Origin: Pirellulaceae bacterium | Lineage (GTDB): Bacteria; Planctomycetota; Planctomycetia; Pirellulales; Pirellulaceae | Direction of reading: 5' to 3' | Assembly (NCBI GenBank): GCA_023382975.1 | Contig: JAHDXO010000016.1 | Span: 62,001 to 126,000, forward strand | DNA: 64,000 bases | Shown: positions 35,035-43,844 of the stretch, in pieces | Layout of the letters: the number at the start of each line of letters is the position of its first letter | How positions within the stretch are numbered: position 1 is the stretch's first letter | Notes under the pieces: model-generated | Told to the model about the DNA's origin: nothing | Seen by the model: the letters and a program-made list of their open reading frames with translations, nothing else | The model's database searches: none | Made by a program: the position numbers and the translations under genes

Positions 35035-35096
35035 ACTGCCAACTGACCACTGCCAACTGACCACTGCCAACTGACCACTGCCACACGACCACTGCC
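35035..35096. repeat. 14-bp tandem repeat, about 4.4 copies
   Basis: ACTGCCAACTGACC occurs three times in perfect tandem (35035-35076), then once diverged (ACTGCCACACGACC), then as ACTGCC. It ends two bases before the trmH-family start codon, so it lies in that gene's 5' leader. Confidence 0.9.
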
Positions 35097-35098
35097 CC

Positions 35099-35917
35099 AT
35101 GGAAAAGATCACCAGCCCGCAGAACCCGCGTGTGAAGAACGCCATCCGGCTGCGGGACGGGCGGGGCCGGCGTCGGCAGGGGCGGATGATCATCGACGGT
35201 GCTCGAGAGATCCGCCGAGCGTTCGATGCGCGGGTGTCGGTGGTCGAGGCATTTGTGTGCGCGGCGGACTGCGACCAGCACGCGGTCGAATTGGCCGGTC
35301 AGTTGGCCGGGGCTGGGGTGAGCGTCTTCGAGGTGACTCGGCCCGTATTCGAGAAACTGGCGTTCGGCGATCGGAGCGAGGGGCTGGTTGCCGTAGCCGA
35401 GATCCCCGACACGGGCTTGGACCGTCTTGCGCTGCCGTCCGACGCGTTGGTAGCGGTGCTCGAAGGCGTCGAGAAGCCAGGGAACGTCGGCGCGGTGCTG
35501 CGCACGGCCGATGCGGCCGGCATCGCGGCGTTGATCGTCGCGGACGAGGGCACCGACCTGTTCAATCCGAACGCCATCCGAGCCAGCCTGGGCGCGATCT
35601 TCACAGTTCCGGTCGCCGCGGCGCCCAGTCGCGACGTCTTGGAATGGCTTCGCGATCAAGGCTTCTCGATCCATGCCGCCTGGGTGGATGGGACGGCAAG
35701 TTACTGGCAAGTGCCCTACCGAGGCCGGACGGCCATCGTGTTGGGCAGCGAAGCCCACGGCTTGACGGACGTCTGGCGAAGCGACGGGATCACGCGCATC
35801 CGCCTACCGATGTGCGGGGTGGTGGACAGCCTGAACGTCTCTGCCACCGCAGCAGTACTGTTCTACGAAGCGCTCCGGCAACGCGCGGGCGAAGCGTGCG
35901 GCACAGCGACGTCCTGA
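35099..35917 (+). CDS. TrmH/SpoU-family RNA 2'-O-methyltransferase, 272 aa
   Basis: SPOUT methylase transferring a methyl group from SAM to a ribose 2'-OH of rRNA or tRNA. The N-terminal substrate-binding domain opens MEKITSPQNPRVKNAIRLRD. The knotted domain carries motif 1 EKPGNVGAVLRTADAAG, motif 2 IVLGSEAHGL and motif 3 LPMCGVVDSLNVSATAAVLFYE. All three are complete. The 5' leader consists of a tandem repeat, and no ribosome-binding sequence is recognisable within it, so the array may affect translation. It converges with the HDAC-like gene, 2 bp apart. Confidence 0.92.
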   Translation: MEKITSPQNPRVKNAIRLRDGRGRRRQGRMIIDGAREIRRAFDARVSVVEAFVCAADCDQHAVELAGQLAGAGVSVFEVTRPVFEKLAFGDRSEGLVAVAEIPDTGLDRLALPSDALVAVLEGVEKPGNVGAVLRTADAAGIAALIVADEGTDLFNPNAIRASLGAIFTVPVAAAPSRDVLEWLRDQGFSIHAAWVDGTASYWQVPYRGRTAIVLGSEAHGLTDVWRSDGITRIRLPMCGVVDSLNVSATAAVLFYEALRQRAGEACGTATS

Positions 35918-35919
35918 GA

Positions 35920-36822
35920 CTAATCTCCAGCCAACTCGACGGCCGTGCGGATCGTTGCGGCATGGATGTCGACGATGTCGTCGACCTCGTGCGCGTATCC
36001 GCCGGCCATCACGATTGCGACCGGCAGACCGTGCCGTCGGCATCTCGCCAGCACCCGCTGGTCGCGCTGCTGCAAGCCGTGCTTGGTCAGCCGCATTCGG
36101 CCCAACCGGTCGCCTTCGAACGGATCGGCGCCGGCTAGATAGAACGCGAGATCGAAATCGGGTTCCGCAAAGATATCGTCCAGCGCCTGATCGAGCGCTT
36201 CCAAGTACGCTGCGTCGCCGGTTTCATCGGGCAGTGCGATATCCAGATCGCTCGGGCACTTCCGCAAGGGAAAGTTCTTCGCCCCGTGAATCGAGAAAGT
36301 GAACACCGAATCGTCACCGGTGAAGATCGCCGCGGTTCCGTTGCCTTGGTGAACGTCGCAGTCGATGACCAGCGCGCGGCGGATCAGTTCCTCGCGCTGC
36401 AGCACGCGGGCTGCGACCGCCACATCGTTGAAGACGCAGAACCCCTCGCCGGCGTCGGCGCAGGCATGGTGCGTGCCGCCGGCCAGATTGACTGCCACGC
36501 CGTCGGCCAAGGCGGCACGGCCGGCCGCGATCGTCGCTCCGGTCGAACGCCGGGACCGCTCGACCATGGCCGGCGACCAGGGAAAGCCGATCCGGCGGAT
36601 CTCCGCGGCGGTCAACTGTCCGGTAACGACTCGCCGCACATAGTCGGTCGTGTGAGCCAGACACAACTGGGCGTCGGTTGCCGGGTCCGGCTCGAGCAAT
36701 TCGCAGCCGCGGGCCCACGGACTGGCCGTCACTCGCTGCCGCAGACGCCGGTACTTGGACATCGGGAAGCGGTGTCCGTCCGGCAGCGGCAGTTCGAAAT
36801 GGTCCGTGTAGAACAGTTTCAC
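35920..36822 (-). CDS. histone-deacetylase-family (acetylpolyamine/acetoin-type) zinc hydrolase, 300 aa
   Basis: Arginase/deacetylase fold. GTHHACADAGEGFCVFNDVAVAA contains the catalytic His-His pair and the metal-proximal Gly-Phe-Cys-x-Phe-Asn. VIDCDVHQGNGTA gives the zinc Asp and His, and GADPFEGDRLGR the second Asp. In bacteria these enzymes deacetylate polyamines or small molecules; the substrate is unknown. It starts with GTG at 36822, overlapping the stop of the TolC-like gene (GTGA), so translational coupling is likely. Confidence 0.9.
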   Translation of the reverse strand: MKLFYTDHFELPLPDGHRFPMSKYRRLRQRVTASPWARGCELLEPDPATDAQLCLAHTTDYVRRVVTGQLTAAEIRRIGFPWSPAMVERSRRSTGATIAAGRAALADGVAVNLAGGTHHACADAGEGFCVFNDVAVAARVLQREELIRRALVIDCDVHQGNGTAAIFTGDDSVFTFSIHGAKNFPLRKCPSDLDIALPDETGDAAYLEALDQALDDIFAEPDFDLAFYLAGADPFEGDRLGRMRLTKHGLQQRDQRVLARCRRHGLPVAIVMAGGYAHEVDDIVDIHAATIRTAVELAGD

Positions 36823-39800
36823 GGCTGGTCGTCAGGGGGCGGTAAACGCTCGGGTTCGCCGGGCGATGCGTCAGGGCGGAAGATGACGGTTTCGCCGGGT
36901 GGCACGTGCAACATGCGTTTCATCTTGTGCGAGAACCAGGGGCCCGGCGGCAATTCGCCGTAGACCGGCGCGCCGTAATTGGGCAGATGGAAATTCGGCT
37001 GAGGCTGGAAGTCTTCGACGTACAGCTCGGACCAGAATCCTCGCTCGTCCACCTCCAGCAACTCGAGGTCCATGAACAACTGGATGCGGTCGACCAGATA
37101 GCTGATATGGGCGGCGGCCACCGCGGTCAACGATCGTGTGTAGTCCTGTTGGGCTTCGAACACGTCGCGGGCCGAGATGTTGCCGTAGTTCTCCTCCAAC
37201 TGCTTCCGGGTGCTGACGACCCGCTCGAACGCCAGGGCGGCGCTGGAGACGGCGATCCGGTACTGCTCGCGGGCCACTTGCAGATCGCGCAGCGTGTTGC
37301 GGACCGACAGCTTGGTTTCATCTTCCAGGGCCATCAGATTCCGCAGCGCGACGTTGTAGTTGATCAGCGCGGCGCGGAACTGGTTGCGTTGGGCCTTGCG
37401 GTTCAGCGGCGCGTCGAACGTCATGACCAGCCGCGTCTGGCTGTCGTCGAAGGTGAAATCGAACGGCCGGTTGACATCGCTGCGCGTGCGGATCTCCTGG
37501 CTGGCCTGCAAGTTGAGGATGGATTTCAGATCGTCGCCCGCGACCTTGATCGTGCGCCAGGCGTCGGCCAACCCCTCGCGCTCGTTCATCAGGCTGAATC
37601 GCAGCGTCAGGGCCGTCAGCATAGCGTCGTCCATGTCGATCTCGACGGGCGACAGCCCCATGCCACTGGCGTCCAGCAATCGCTGGCTGTCCGCCAGCAG
37701 ACCGTCGACCCGCCGCAGCGTCCAGTCGAACACTTCGGCCGGTTCTCGCGGCGGGATTCCCAGCGTCCGGGACACCTCCGCCTCCAGCAACTCGGTTTCG
37801 CTCAACAGCACCTCGGCCGTTTTCACGAACTCGGGGATTTTGTCCAGATCGCGAAGACTCACCGCCTCGTCCAGATCCCCGCGCAGTTGTTCGTAGCGCC
37901 CGCGGAGTCCCGCGGCCGTTTGTTCGATGCGGTCGGATCGCAACGCGCCGTCCGGCAGCCGCTCGACCAACTTCAATTGCAGCTTGACCAGCCGCAGCAG
38001 GGAATCGATCAATTCGGTCGAACGCTGGAAGATCTGCAGCGGCGGTGCGGCGGGGACGGCGCGGATGCGGGTTTTCGGGTCCGGGGCGAGCGGCGGTGCC
38101 GGCTCGTCGGGCGGCGGCTGCTGCAGCCCGTCGTTATCCTGTTGGTTTCGGTCCCGCTGGAGCACTTGGCGGTTGAAACGCACTTCCAACTGGAGTTCCT
38201 CGACCGCCAACTCGTCCAGCAGGTACTCGAACTGGTCGAGCGGCTGCGACTGCCCGGTCAGCCGCCCGCGGCTTTCCAGCATCCGCAGCGCCTTGTCGGC
38301 CACATCGATGGCCCCGTTCAGCAAGACGCTCGTCCGTTCGGCATTGGCCGACTGGCGTTCGGCCGCCAAGTTCCGCCGGGCGCGCCGCACCCGCTCCTCG
38401 ATGGCGGCCGCTTCGTCCCGCATCGTCAGTTCCTCCAATTCCGACAGATCCAAATTGATCGGCAGCTCTGTCGGCAGTCCGATCCGCAGCTTCAACTGGT
38501 CGAGGCTCTCTTCCAGCGAATTGCTGGTGCCGATCAATCGGCTGCGGCTTTCCAGCGACCGCTGCTCGAATTGATCCACCTCGAACCGCGGTCGGCGGTC
38601 GGCCCGGTATTCGGCCTCGCTCTGCAGCCAGCCGCGCAGATTGCTGAAATAGTCCTGCGTATCGATCTCGATTCGGCGGTAGTTCAGCAGCAGGCTGTAG
38701 TACTGGTCGCTGAGCCTCTGGAACTGCTCTTTGCGAAAGCGAGCCAAATCGCGAGCCGCGTAGATCACGTTTCGTTCCGCCTGGGTCAGGCGTTCGAAGA
38801 TGATGTCCCGCTGCAGCACGCTCTGCGAAATGTCCAGCAGCAGGCTCGAACCGACATCCGCGGCGAAGCCATCGACCCCGTTGAACGTCAGCACCACGCT
38901 GTTGGCGAATCTCGCCACCAGATCGCCGCCCGTGTTCAGAAGCTGGTCCGCTGTCGCCGTCGTGGGCAACCGCAAGCGATTGACCGTCTCGCCGCCCACT
39001 CGATCGTGCGTATAGTCCACCACGTGCCGATTGCCGCCGGTGCTGAACTTCAGATCGTAGTCGAACCGTTCCAGAGTCAGCCGCAGGGCGGCCAAGTACA
39101 AGACCTCTTTCTGCCGCTGATATTCGCGGCTGTTGATGTTGGTCAGTTGAACGATGTCTTCCAAGCCAAGTCGCTGCGAGTCATCGCGCTGGGCGGGCAA
39201 AGGATCGCGACCAAACGTGCGCCGATATTCGTCCCGAACCGACTGGAACTCGAACATGCGTTTCAGGCAGCTTTCGGGCACCGACTCCCAAATCGACTCG
39301 GGGATCGCCACGATCTGCGTTTCGCCCGCGATCATCGGCACCTCGTCCGCCGAGTCGCGGTCCGGGCGCGGGATTTCCTCGGCGCCGGCCGGAACCTGGA
39401 ACGCGGCTTGCTGAACCGGTTGGCCGGGCAGCCCAGTGGCAAAAAGCGGGTCCGGCGACGGCTGGGAAGCGTTCGGCGGATTCCCTATTCGCCTGCCGTC
39501 GGACGGTTCGCGACCGGGCAGTGCCGGCAGCCGGTAGGCGTACAACTGGGGCGCCGGCAGCGGCAACAGCGGGTCGTCTGTCGGAGTAGGATCGAAAAAC
39601 CGCGATGCCGGATCCGGCATAATGCTGTAGTCGGAAGGCACCGCCCACGGCGTACAAGCGGTCTTGGACGAGAGTGTCGAATGCGTCTCTCGATCCGCGC
39701 GAAGCCGATAGTGGGTCCGCGAACAGCCTGCTAAGACAAGCAGCACGCAACACCAAATACCGCTGAAAACGATGCTCCGACGCAGATCGTGATTCGCCAT
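36819..39800 (-). CDS. large TolC-like outer-membrane efflux lipoprotein, 993 aa
   Basis: The start at ATG 39800 gives a lipoprotein signal: IVFSGIWCCVLLVLAG-CS. After a Pro-rich spacer (about 60-150) comes an extensive alpha-helical coiled-coil region typical of OEP/TolC barrels with inserts. LLLDISQSVLQRDIIFERLTQAERNVIYAARDLARFRKEQF starts the first helix pair, and LNRKAQRNQFRAALINYNVALRNLMALEDETKLSVRNTLRDL the last. At nearly 1,000 residues it is twice the usual length, with a long charged middle segment (NLAAERQSANAERTSV and following). No inner-membrane pump is adjacent. The export partner is unknown. Confidence 0.8.
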   Translation of the reverse strand: MANHDLRRSIVFSGIWCCVLLVLAGCSRTHYRLRADRETHSTLSSKTACTPWAVPSDYSIMPDPASRFFDPTPTDDPLLPLPAPQLYAYRLPALPGREPSDGRRIGNPPNASQPSPDPLFATGLPGQPVQQAAFQVPAGAEEIPRPDRDSADEVPMIAGETQIVAIPESIWESVPESCLKRMFEFQSVRDEYRRTFGRDPLPAQRDDSQRLGLEDIVQLTNINSREYQRQKEVLYLAALRLTLERFDYDLKFSTGGNRHVVDYTHDRVGGETVNRLRLPTTATADQLLNTGGDLVARFANSVVLTFNGVDGFAADVGSSLLLDISQSVLQRDIIFERLTQAERNVIYAARDLARFRKEQFQRLSDQYYSLLLNYRRIEIDTQDYFSNLRGWLQSEAEYRADRRPRFEVDQFEQRSLESRSRLIGTSNSLEESLDQLKLRIGLPTELPINLDLSELEELTMRDEAAAIEERVRRARRNLAAERQSANAERTSVLLNGAIDVADKALRMLESRGRLTGQSQPLDQFEYLLDELAVEELQLEVRFNRQVLQRDRNQQDNDGLQQPPPDEPAPPLAPDPKTRIRAVPAAPPLQIFQRSTELIDSLLRLVKLQLKLVERLPDGALRSDRIEQTAAGLRGRYEQLRGDLDEAVSLRDLDKIPEFVKTAEVLLSETELLEAEVSRTLGIPPREPAEVFDWTLRRVDGLLADSQRLLDASGMGLSPVEIDMDDAMLTALTLRFSLMNEREGLADAWRTIKVAGDDLKSILNLQASQEIRTRSDVNRPFDFTFDDSQTRLVMTFDAPLNRKAQRNQFRAALINYNVALRNLMALEDETKLSVRNTLRDLQVAREQYRIAVSSAALAFERVVSTRKQLEENYGNISARDVFEAQQDYTRSLTAVAAAHISYLVDRIQLFMDLELLEVDERGFWSELYVEDFQPQPNFHLPNYGAPVYGELPPGPWFSHKMKRMLHVPPGETVIFRPDASPGEPERLPPPDDQP

Positions 39801-40091
39801 TCGCCCGATGCCCACCCCGCGGAAGTTCCGGCCATACGATTCCTCTTATTAGCAGAATCGGTATGTCCAGCATGATCGTTCATGTTTTTCCAAGCGGTAC
39901 GGCCGATTTTGGTTCCAGCGGGGTATGGGAATTCCGCCTCGATGCTGGAAAATTCCCCGCTCAACTGGCGAACGACTGGTTGCACTCCCGCGCGTCGAGC
40001 TATTCCGCCGATTGCATTGATCCGGGTGTTGGGATAATTTGTAGACAGTTTGATCTCAATTAACTCAATTGCCTCGAAGGAGAATTCATTC

Positions 40092-41570
40092 ATGGCACGA
40101 ACGACTCGCCGTAAATTCCTGCAGATCACCGCGTCCACTGGTGTCGGTTATTGGGTTGCCGGCGGCGTCCGCCCGGCCCTCAGCCAGTCGGCCAACGAGC
40201 GGCCCAACGTGGCCTGCATCGGCGTGGGCGGCAAAGGCGGCAGCGACGCCAACAATGCGGCTCAATTCGGCAACGTCATCGCGATTTGCGATGTCGACCG
40301 AGGCACCTTGGAGAACCGCGGCAAAGCGACCGGTTTCGAGAACGCCGAGAAGTTCACCGATTTCCGCGAGATGTTTGCCAAGCACGGCAAGAACATCCAG
40401 ATCGCCACGATCAGCACGCCCGACCACATGCACGGCGTGCAAACGCTGGAAGCGATGCGTTTGGGCATCAGTTGTTATACGCAGAAGCCGTTGACCCGCA
40501 CGATCTACGAGGCGCGGCTGCTGGCCAAGGTGGCGGCCGAGACCGGTGTCGCCACGCAGATGGGCAACCAGGGCACGGCTCTGGATTCGTCGCGCGAAGC
40601 GATCGCTCAACTCCGTTCCGGCGTGCTCGGCGATTTGCAGGAAGTCTACGCTTGGTCGAACCGTCCGATTTGGGCGCAAGGTCCGGGCCGCCGCATGACG
40701 ATGGCGAAGTTCGCCGAGCAGGCGAAGAAGGAGAATCCCGAGCAGGCCGACGCGCTGGTAGCTGCCAAGAAGCAGGAGATCGAGCGGGCGCTCGAACGGC
40801 TTGACTGGCAGAACTGGCTGGGCGTGGCCCCGCAGCGGGAATACTGGCCGGGCTTGTACCACAGCTTCCAGTGGCGCGGCTGGTGGGATTTCGGCAGCGG
40901 CGCGCTGGGCGACATGGCTTGCCATCAGTTGACCGTTCCGTTCGCCGCCTGCGGTCTGCGCGATCCGATTTCGGTGGTCGCCAAGACGTCGGGCCATGAC
41001 TACGACAGCTTCCCGGCCAGCTCGGTGATCAAGTTCGAGTATGCCGAGACGTCCGAGCGTCCGGCGATCACGTTCTGGTGGTACGACCGCTTGGGCAACA
41101 AGCCGCCGCAGGAAGTGTTCAACAAGTGGGGCATCACCAACGTGTCCAACAGCGGCGTGCTGGTCGTCGGTTCGAAGGGCGCCTTCTACAGCAGCGACGA
41201 CTACTGCGGACGTTACGAGTTGAAGGGCGTCGAGAAGGTCGCGGTCGACTACGAGAAGGCCGAGAACAAGGGCAACAACGACGTCAACAACATGTACGAG
41301 TTGTTCCGCGCGTTGGCCGCCGGCGATCCGAAGATCTGCCATTCGAATTTCATCGACCGAGCCGGTCCGCTGACCGAGACGATCCTGTTGGGCAACTTGG
41401 CCGTCTGGGCGGCTGCCAAGGGCGGCGAAGGCGGCGGTCTGGGCGAATGGGGCGAGAAGGTGGAATGGGACGCCAAGAACCTGAAGGTCACCAATCTCGC
41501 GTCGCTCACCACGCCCGGCGTGGCCGATCTGATCAAGCCGAAGTTCCCGGAAGGTTACCGGCTAGACTAG
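40092..41570 (+). CDS. Tat-exported Gfo/Idh/MocA-family oxidoreductase, 492 aa
   Basis: The N-terminus TRRKFLQITASTGVGYWVAGGV is a twin-arginine signal. The dinucleotide-binding domain is NVACIGVGGKGGSDANNAAQ, with ISTPDHMHGVQTLEAMRLG and CYTQKPLTRTIYEARLLAKVA (the EKP-like Lys of this family appears here as QKP). The C-terminal sheet holds the substrate. Such exported NAD(P)-dependent sugar dehydrogenase homologues are abundant in planctomycetes. AAGGAG precedes ATG 40092. It has no obvious operon partner. Confidence 0.92.
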   Translation: MARTTRRKFLQITASTGVGYWVAGGVRPALSQSANERPNVACIGVGGKGGSDANNAAQFGNVIAICDVDRGTLENRGKATGFENAEKFTDFREMFAKHGKNIQIATISTPDHMHGVQTLEAMRLGISCYTQKPLTRTIYEARLLAKVAAETGVATQMGNQGTALDSSREAIAQLRSGVLGDLQEVYAWSNRPIWAQGPGRRMTMAKFAEQAKKENPEQADALVAAKKQEIERALERLDWQNWLGVAPQREYWPGLYHSFQWRGWWDFGSGALGDMACHQLTVPFAACGLRDPISVVAKTSGHDYDSFPASSVIKFEYAETSERPAITFWWYDRLGNKPPQEVFNKWGITNVSNSGVLVVGSKGAFYSSDDYCGRYELKGVEKVAVDYEKAENKGNNDVNNMYELFRALAAGDPKICHSNFIDRAGPLTETILLGNLAVWAAAKGGEGGGLGEWGEKVEWDAKNLKVTNLASLTTPGVADLIKPKFPEGYRLD

Positions 41571-41599
41571 GACCGGGACAACCTCCGGTCGACCAAACG

Positions 41600-41770
41600 T
41601 AGCCCAGGCTGCCAGCCTGTGGCAGACAACCATCGCGGCGCGGTGCCGACCTCCGGGCATCGCGCCGCCAGCGAGATGGTGGACAGCAGAGGGGCAAAGA
41701 TCTGGATTCTCACGAATTCAGCGACGAAGCGAACTTGGAAACGATCCGAATTCTGGCGAATTCGACGACG
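41600..41770. repeat. REP-like palindromes in the Gfo/LRR spacer
   Basis: CAGGCTGCCAGCCTG at 41605-41619 is the same palindrome as at 7128 and 33545. At 41703-41722 GGATTCTCACGAATTC, and at 41746-41765 CCGAATTCTGGCGAATTCG, are diverged relatives of the GAATTC-type palindrome repeated at 43603 and 43660. Confidence 0.6.
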
Positions 41771-41779
41771 AGGGGAATC

Positions 41780-43105
41780 ATGAATAGTCCGTTGGTGGCG
41801 CGTCTTGGCATCGTGGTCTGCACGATCGGCTGGGTTTGTCTTCTGGGTTGTTCGGGACCGTCGAGTGATCCGAAGCGAGTGCAACCGAGCGGTTCGGACG
41901 GAGGAAGGACCGTGGCCCCGCCAGTCCCCGCCGGCCGCGTTTCGTCCGCTGCCGCGGAGGATGTCGAGGCCGCCAAGAAGCTGCTGGACGGGATGGGCGC
42001 TAATGCCGAGTACAAGATCGTCCCGGACGGCGTGATGACAGAGATCGTGATTCGCGAAGGATCGTCCTTGTCCGCCGAGGACATCACCTTGTTCGGCAAG
42101 CTTGCCGATCTCGAAACCCTGCAGATCCTTAATTTCCGCGATCTAAACGACGAAATGGCGGCCGGTCTGACGGGACTCAAGAACCTGACCAGACTGGCGA
42201 TCACCAATTCCGTGATCACGGACGCGACGGTCGAGGCAATCGCCGGTGCGTTTCCCAAGCTCAAAGAACTCGACCTGTCGTCCAACACGCTGATCACCAG
42301 CAGCGCGATGCGTGTGATCGCCGGATTGAGCGGACTGGAGCGATTGACGCTCGTCCAGATGAACTTCAACGACTTGGGGACAAGCCACTTGTCCAAGTTG
42401 CAGAATTTGCGGGCGCTGGATCTCCGCGGCAACATGGAAGCCGGCGATATGACGATGCAGGTTGTCGGCGGGTTGCCGAAACTGACCGCACTGCGTCACC
42501 GCACGACGACGGTCACCGATATGGGCATGGAGTACCTCGCGCAAAGCAAGACAATGGACTCGCTGTTGGTCCAGGATTTCATGATCACCAGCCAGGCCGG
42601 GGAACACATCGCCAAGCTGAGCAACCTGACGCAATTGGAGATTTTCCGCTGTCAGGGTTTCGGTTCCGACGGCGTGCTCGCGTTGGCCGGGATGAAGCTC
42701 AACCGGCTGACCCTGCGCGATCTGCCGATGATCGACGATTCGGCCATGGCCGTATTCGCCAATCTCCCGGAACTGCGCCGGCTGTACCTGCATGAACTGG
42801 CTTCGGTCGGTGACAGCGGTTTGGAAAACCTCGGCGCACTGAAGTCGCTCGAATTGCTCGACATCTGGGAAATGCCGCAGATGAGTGATGCGACGGTCGA
42901 CGTCATCGCCGGTCTGCCGAACCTGAAACAGTTGTCGATCCGCACAACCGGCGTGACCGACGCGGCGATCGAAAAACTGCTGGCGATGCCCAACCTGGAA
43001 TCGTTGACCTTCAAGGAGAACGGCATGGTCACGGCCGAGGCATTGAAGAAGCTGACCGAGAAGAAGTTCCGCCAGTTGGACATCGGCCCCGCTGCCAGCC
43101 AATAG
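41780..43105 (+). CDS. leucine-rich-repeat lipoprotein, 441 aa
   Basis: The start MNSPLVARLGIVVCTIGWVCLLGCSG carries a lipobox (LLGC), so the protein is anchored at the membrane outer face. From residue 90 there is an LRR solenoid with repeats such as LTGLKNLTRLAITNSVITDATVEAIAG and LSGLERLTLVQMNFNDLGTSHLSKLQNLRALDL, about 14 in total. It resembles internalin-like or planctomycete LRR proteins used in adhesion or recognition. No enzyme domain is attached. A GAGGGG sequence precedes the start. Confidence 0.85.
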   Translation: MNSPLVARLGIVVCTIGWVCLLGCSGPSSDPKRVQPSGSDGGRTVAPPVPAGRVSSAAAEDVEAAKKLLDGMGANAEYKIVPDGVMTEIVIREGSSLSAEDITLFGKLADLETLQILNFRDLNDEMAAGLTGLKNLTRLAITNSVITDATVEAIAGAFPKLKELDLSSNTLITSSAMRVIAGLSGLERLTLVQMNFNDLGTSHLSKLQNLRALDLRGNMEAGDMTMQVVGGLPKLTALRHRTTTVTDMGMEYLAQSKTMDSLLVQDFMITSQAGEHIAKLSNLTQLEIFRCQGFGSDGVLALAGMKLNRLTLRDLPMIDDSAMAVFANLPELRRLYLHELASVGDSGLENLGALKSLELLDIWEMPQMSDATVDVIAGLPNLKQLSIRTTGVTDAAIEKLLAMPNLESLTFKENGMVTAEALKKLTEKKFRQLDIGPAASQ

Positions 43106-43111
43106 CCGCTC

Positions 43112-43159
43112 CGCTGGAGTGTACGCTTCAGTGTGCCCGCGCTGGAGTTCACGCTTCAG
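43112..43159. repeat. two tandem copies of a 20-bp element
   Basis: CGCTGGAGTGTACGCTTCAG (43112-43131) and CGCTGGAGTTCACGCTTCAG (43140-43159) differ at two positions. Each contains a CTGGAG...CTTCAG near-dyad. Confidence 0.7.
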
Positions 43160-43246
43160 CGTTCCAAGTTGAAAGGCAATCAGCGCGCTGAGAACCACGC
43201 GTCACCTTCGTCGAGTGTCGGAATGAACGGCCCCCAAGGAATCTCC

Positions 43247-43564
43247 ATGATCTACGTGATTGCCACCATCGAGGTCGTCCCTGGCAAGCGGCAGGATTTC
43301 TTACGCGAATTCCACCGCATCGTGCCGTTGGTGCAAGCCGAACAAGGCTGCCTGATGTACGAACCTACCGAGGATGTGGAAACCAACATCGCGGCGCAAG
43401 GCCCGGTGCGCGAAAACGTCGTCACGATTGTGGAAAAGTGGTCCAGCATGGAAGAGTTGGAGGCTCATCTGATCGCCCCCCACATGCTCGAATACCGGAC
43501 TCGAGTCAAATCGCTGGTCGCCAGCGTCGGACTGCAGATCCTACAGCCCGCCGCCGCGCCTTGA
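43247..43564 (+). CDS. ABM (antibiotic-biosynthesis monooxygenase) domain protein, 105 aa
   Basis: MIYVIATIEVVPGKRQDFLREFHRI is the start of a dimeric alpha+beta-barrel domain, followed by VQAEQGCLMYEPTEDV and ENVVTIVEKWSSMEELEAHLIAPHM. Members oxidise quinones or heme or simply bind small molecules; no heme ligand is obvious here. AAGGA precedes ATG 43247. It is not clearly part of the caspase/CHAT cluster 280 bp downstream. Confidence 0.85.
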   Translation: MIYVIATIEVVPGKRQDFLREFHRIVPLVQAEQGCLMYEPTEDVETNIAAQGPVRENVVTIVEKWSSMEELEAHLIAPHMLEYRTRVKSLVASVGLQILQPAAAP

Positions 43565-43602
43565 GATCCCCGCTGCTTACCGCAACGCCGCGAAGCATTC
43601 CC

Positions 43603-43685
43603 GTAGCCGAATTCGTGAGAATTCGGACGTGCTCCGCGGGGGACGGCTATCAACCCAGAGTCCGAATTCTCACGAATTCGGCTAC
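43603..43685. repeat. inverted pair of 26-bp REP elements
   Basis: 43603-43628 and 43660-43685 are perfect reverse complements over 26 bp. Each contains the palindrome CCGAATTCGTGAGAATTCGG (8-bp stem, GTGA loop), so the pair can form two small hairpins or one large cruciform. It lies upstream of the caspase/CHAT cluster and spans part of its 5' leader. Confidence 0.85.
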
Positions 43686-43844
43686 ATCTCGGCGACAAAC
43701 GCAACGTCAAATTATCGGGCTGGTGTCCTACTTTCCGGGTCTTGCTCGTCAGTTCTTTCTTCGCATACGATACGCTCGTCGCTTTCGCAGGCCGAGATAT
43801 TCCGTCAAGGCCAAGTCTACTCGTCTCGAAAGTTGCGGCTATCC

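Noticed and set aside
35035..35096. Tandem repeat considered as a CRISPR array
   Set aside because: The units are contiguous 14-mers with no spacers, and no cas genes are near.
36906..39734. 942-codon plus-strand ORF across the TolC-like gene
   Set aside because: The composition is a shadow of the GC-rich coiled-coil gene; the opposite strand has a lipobox and the family pattern.
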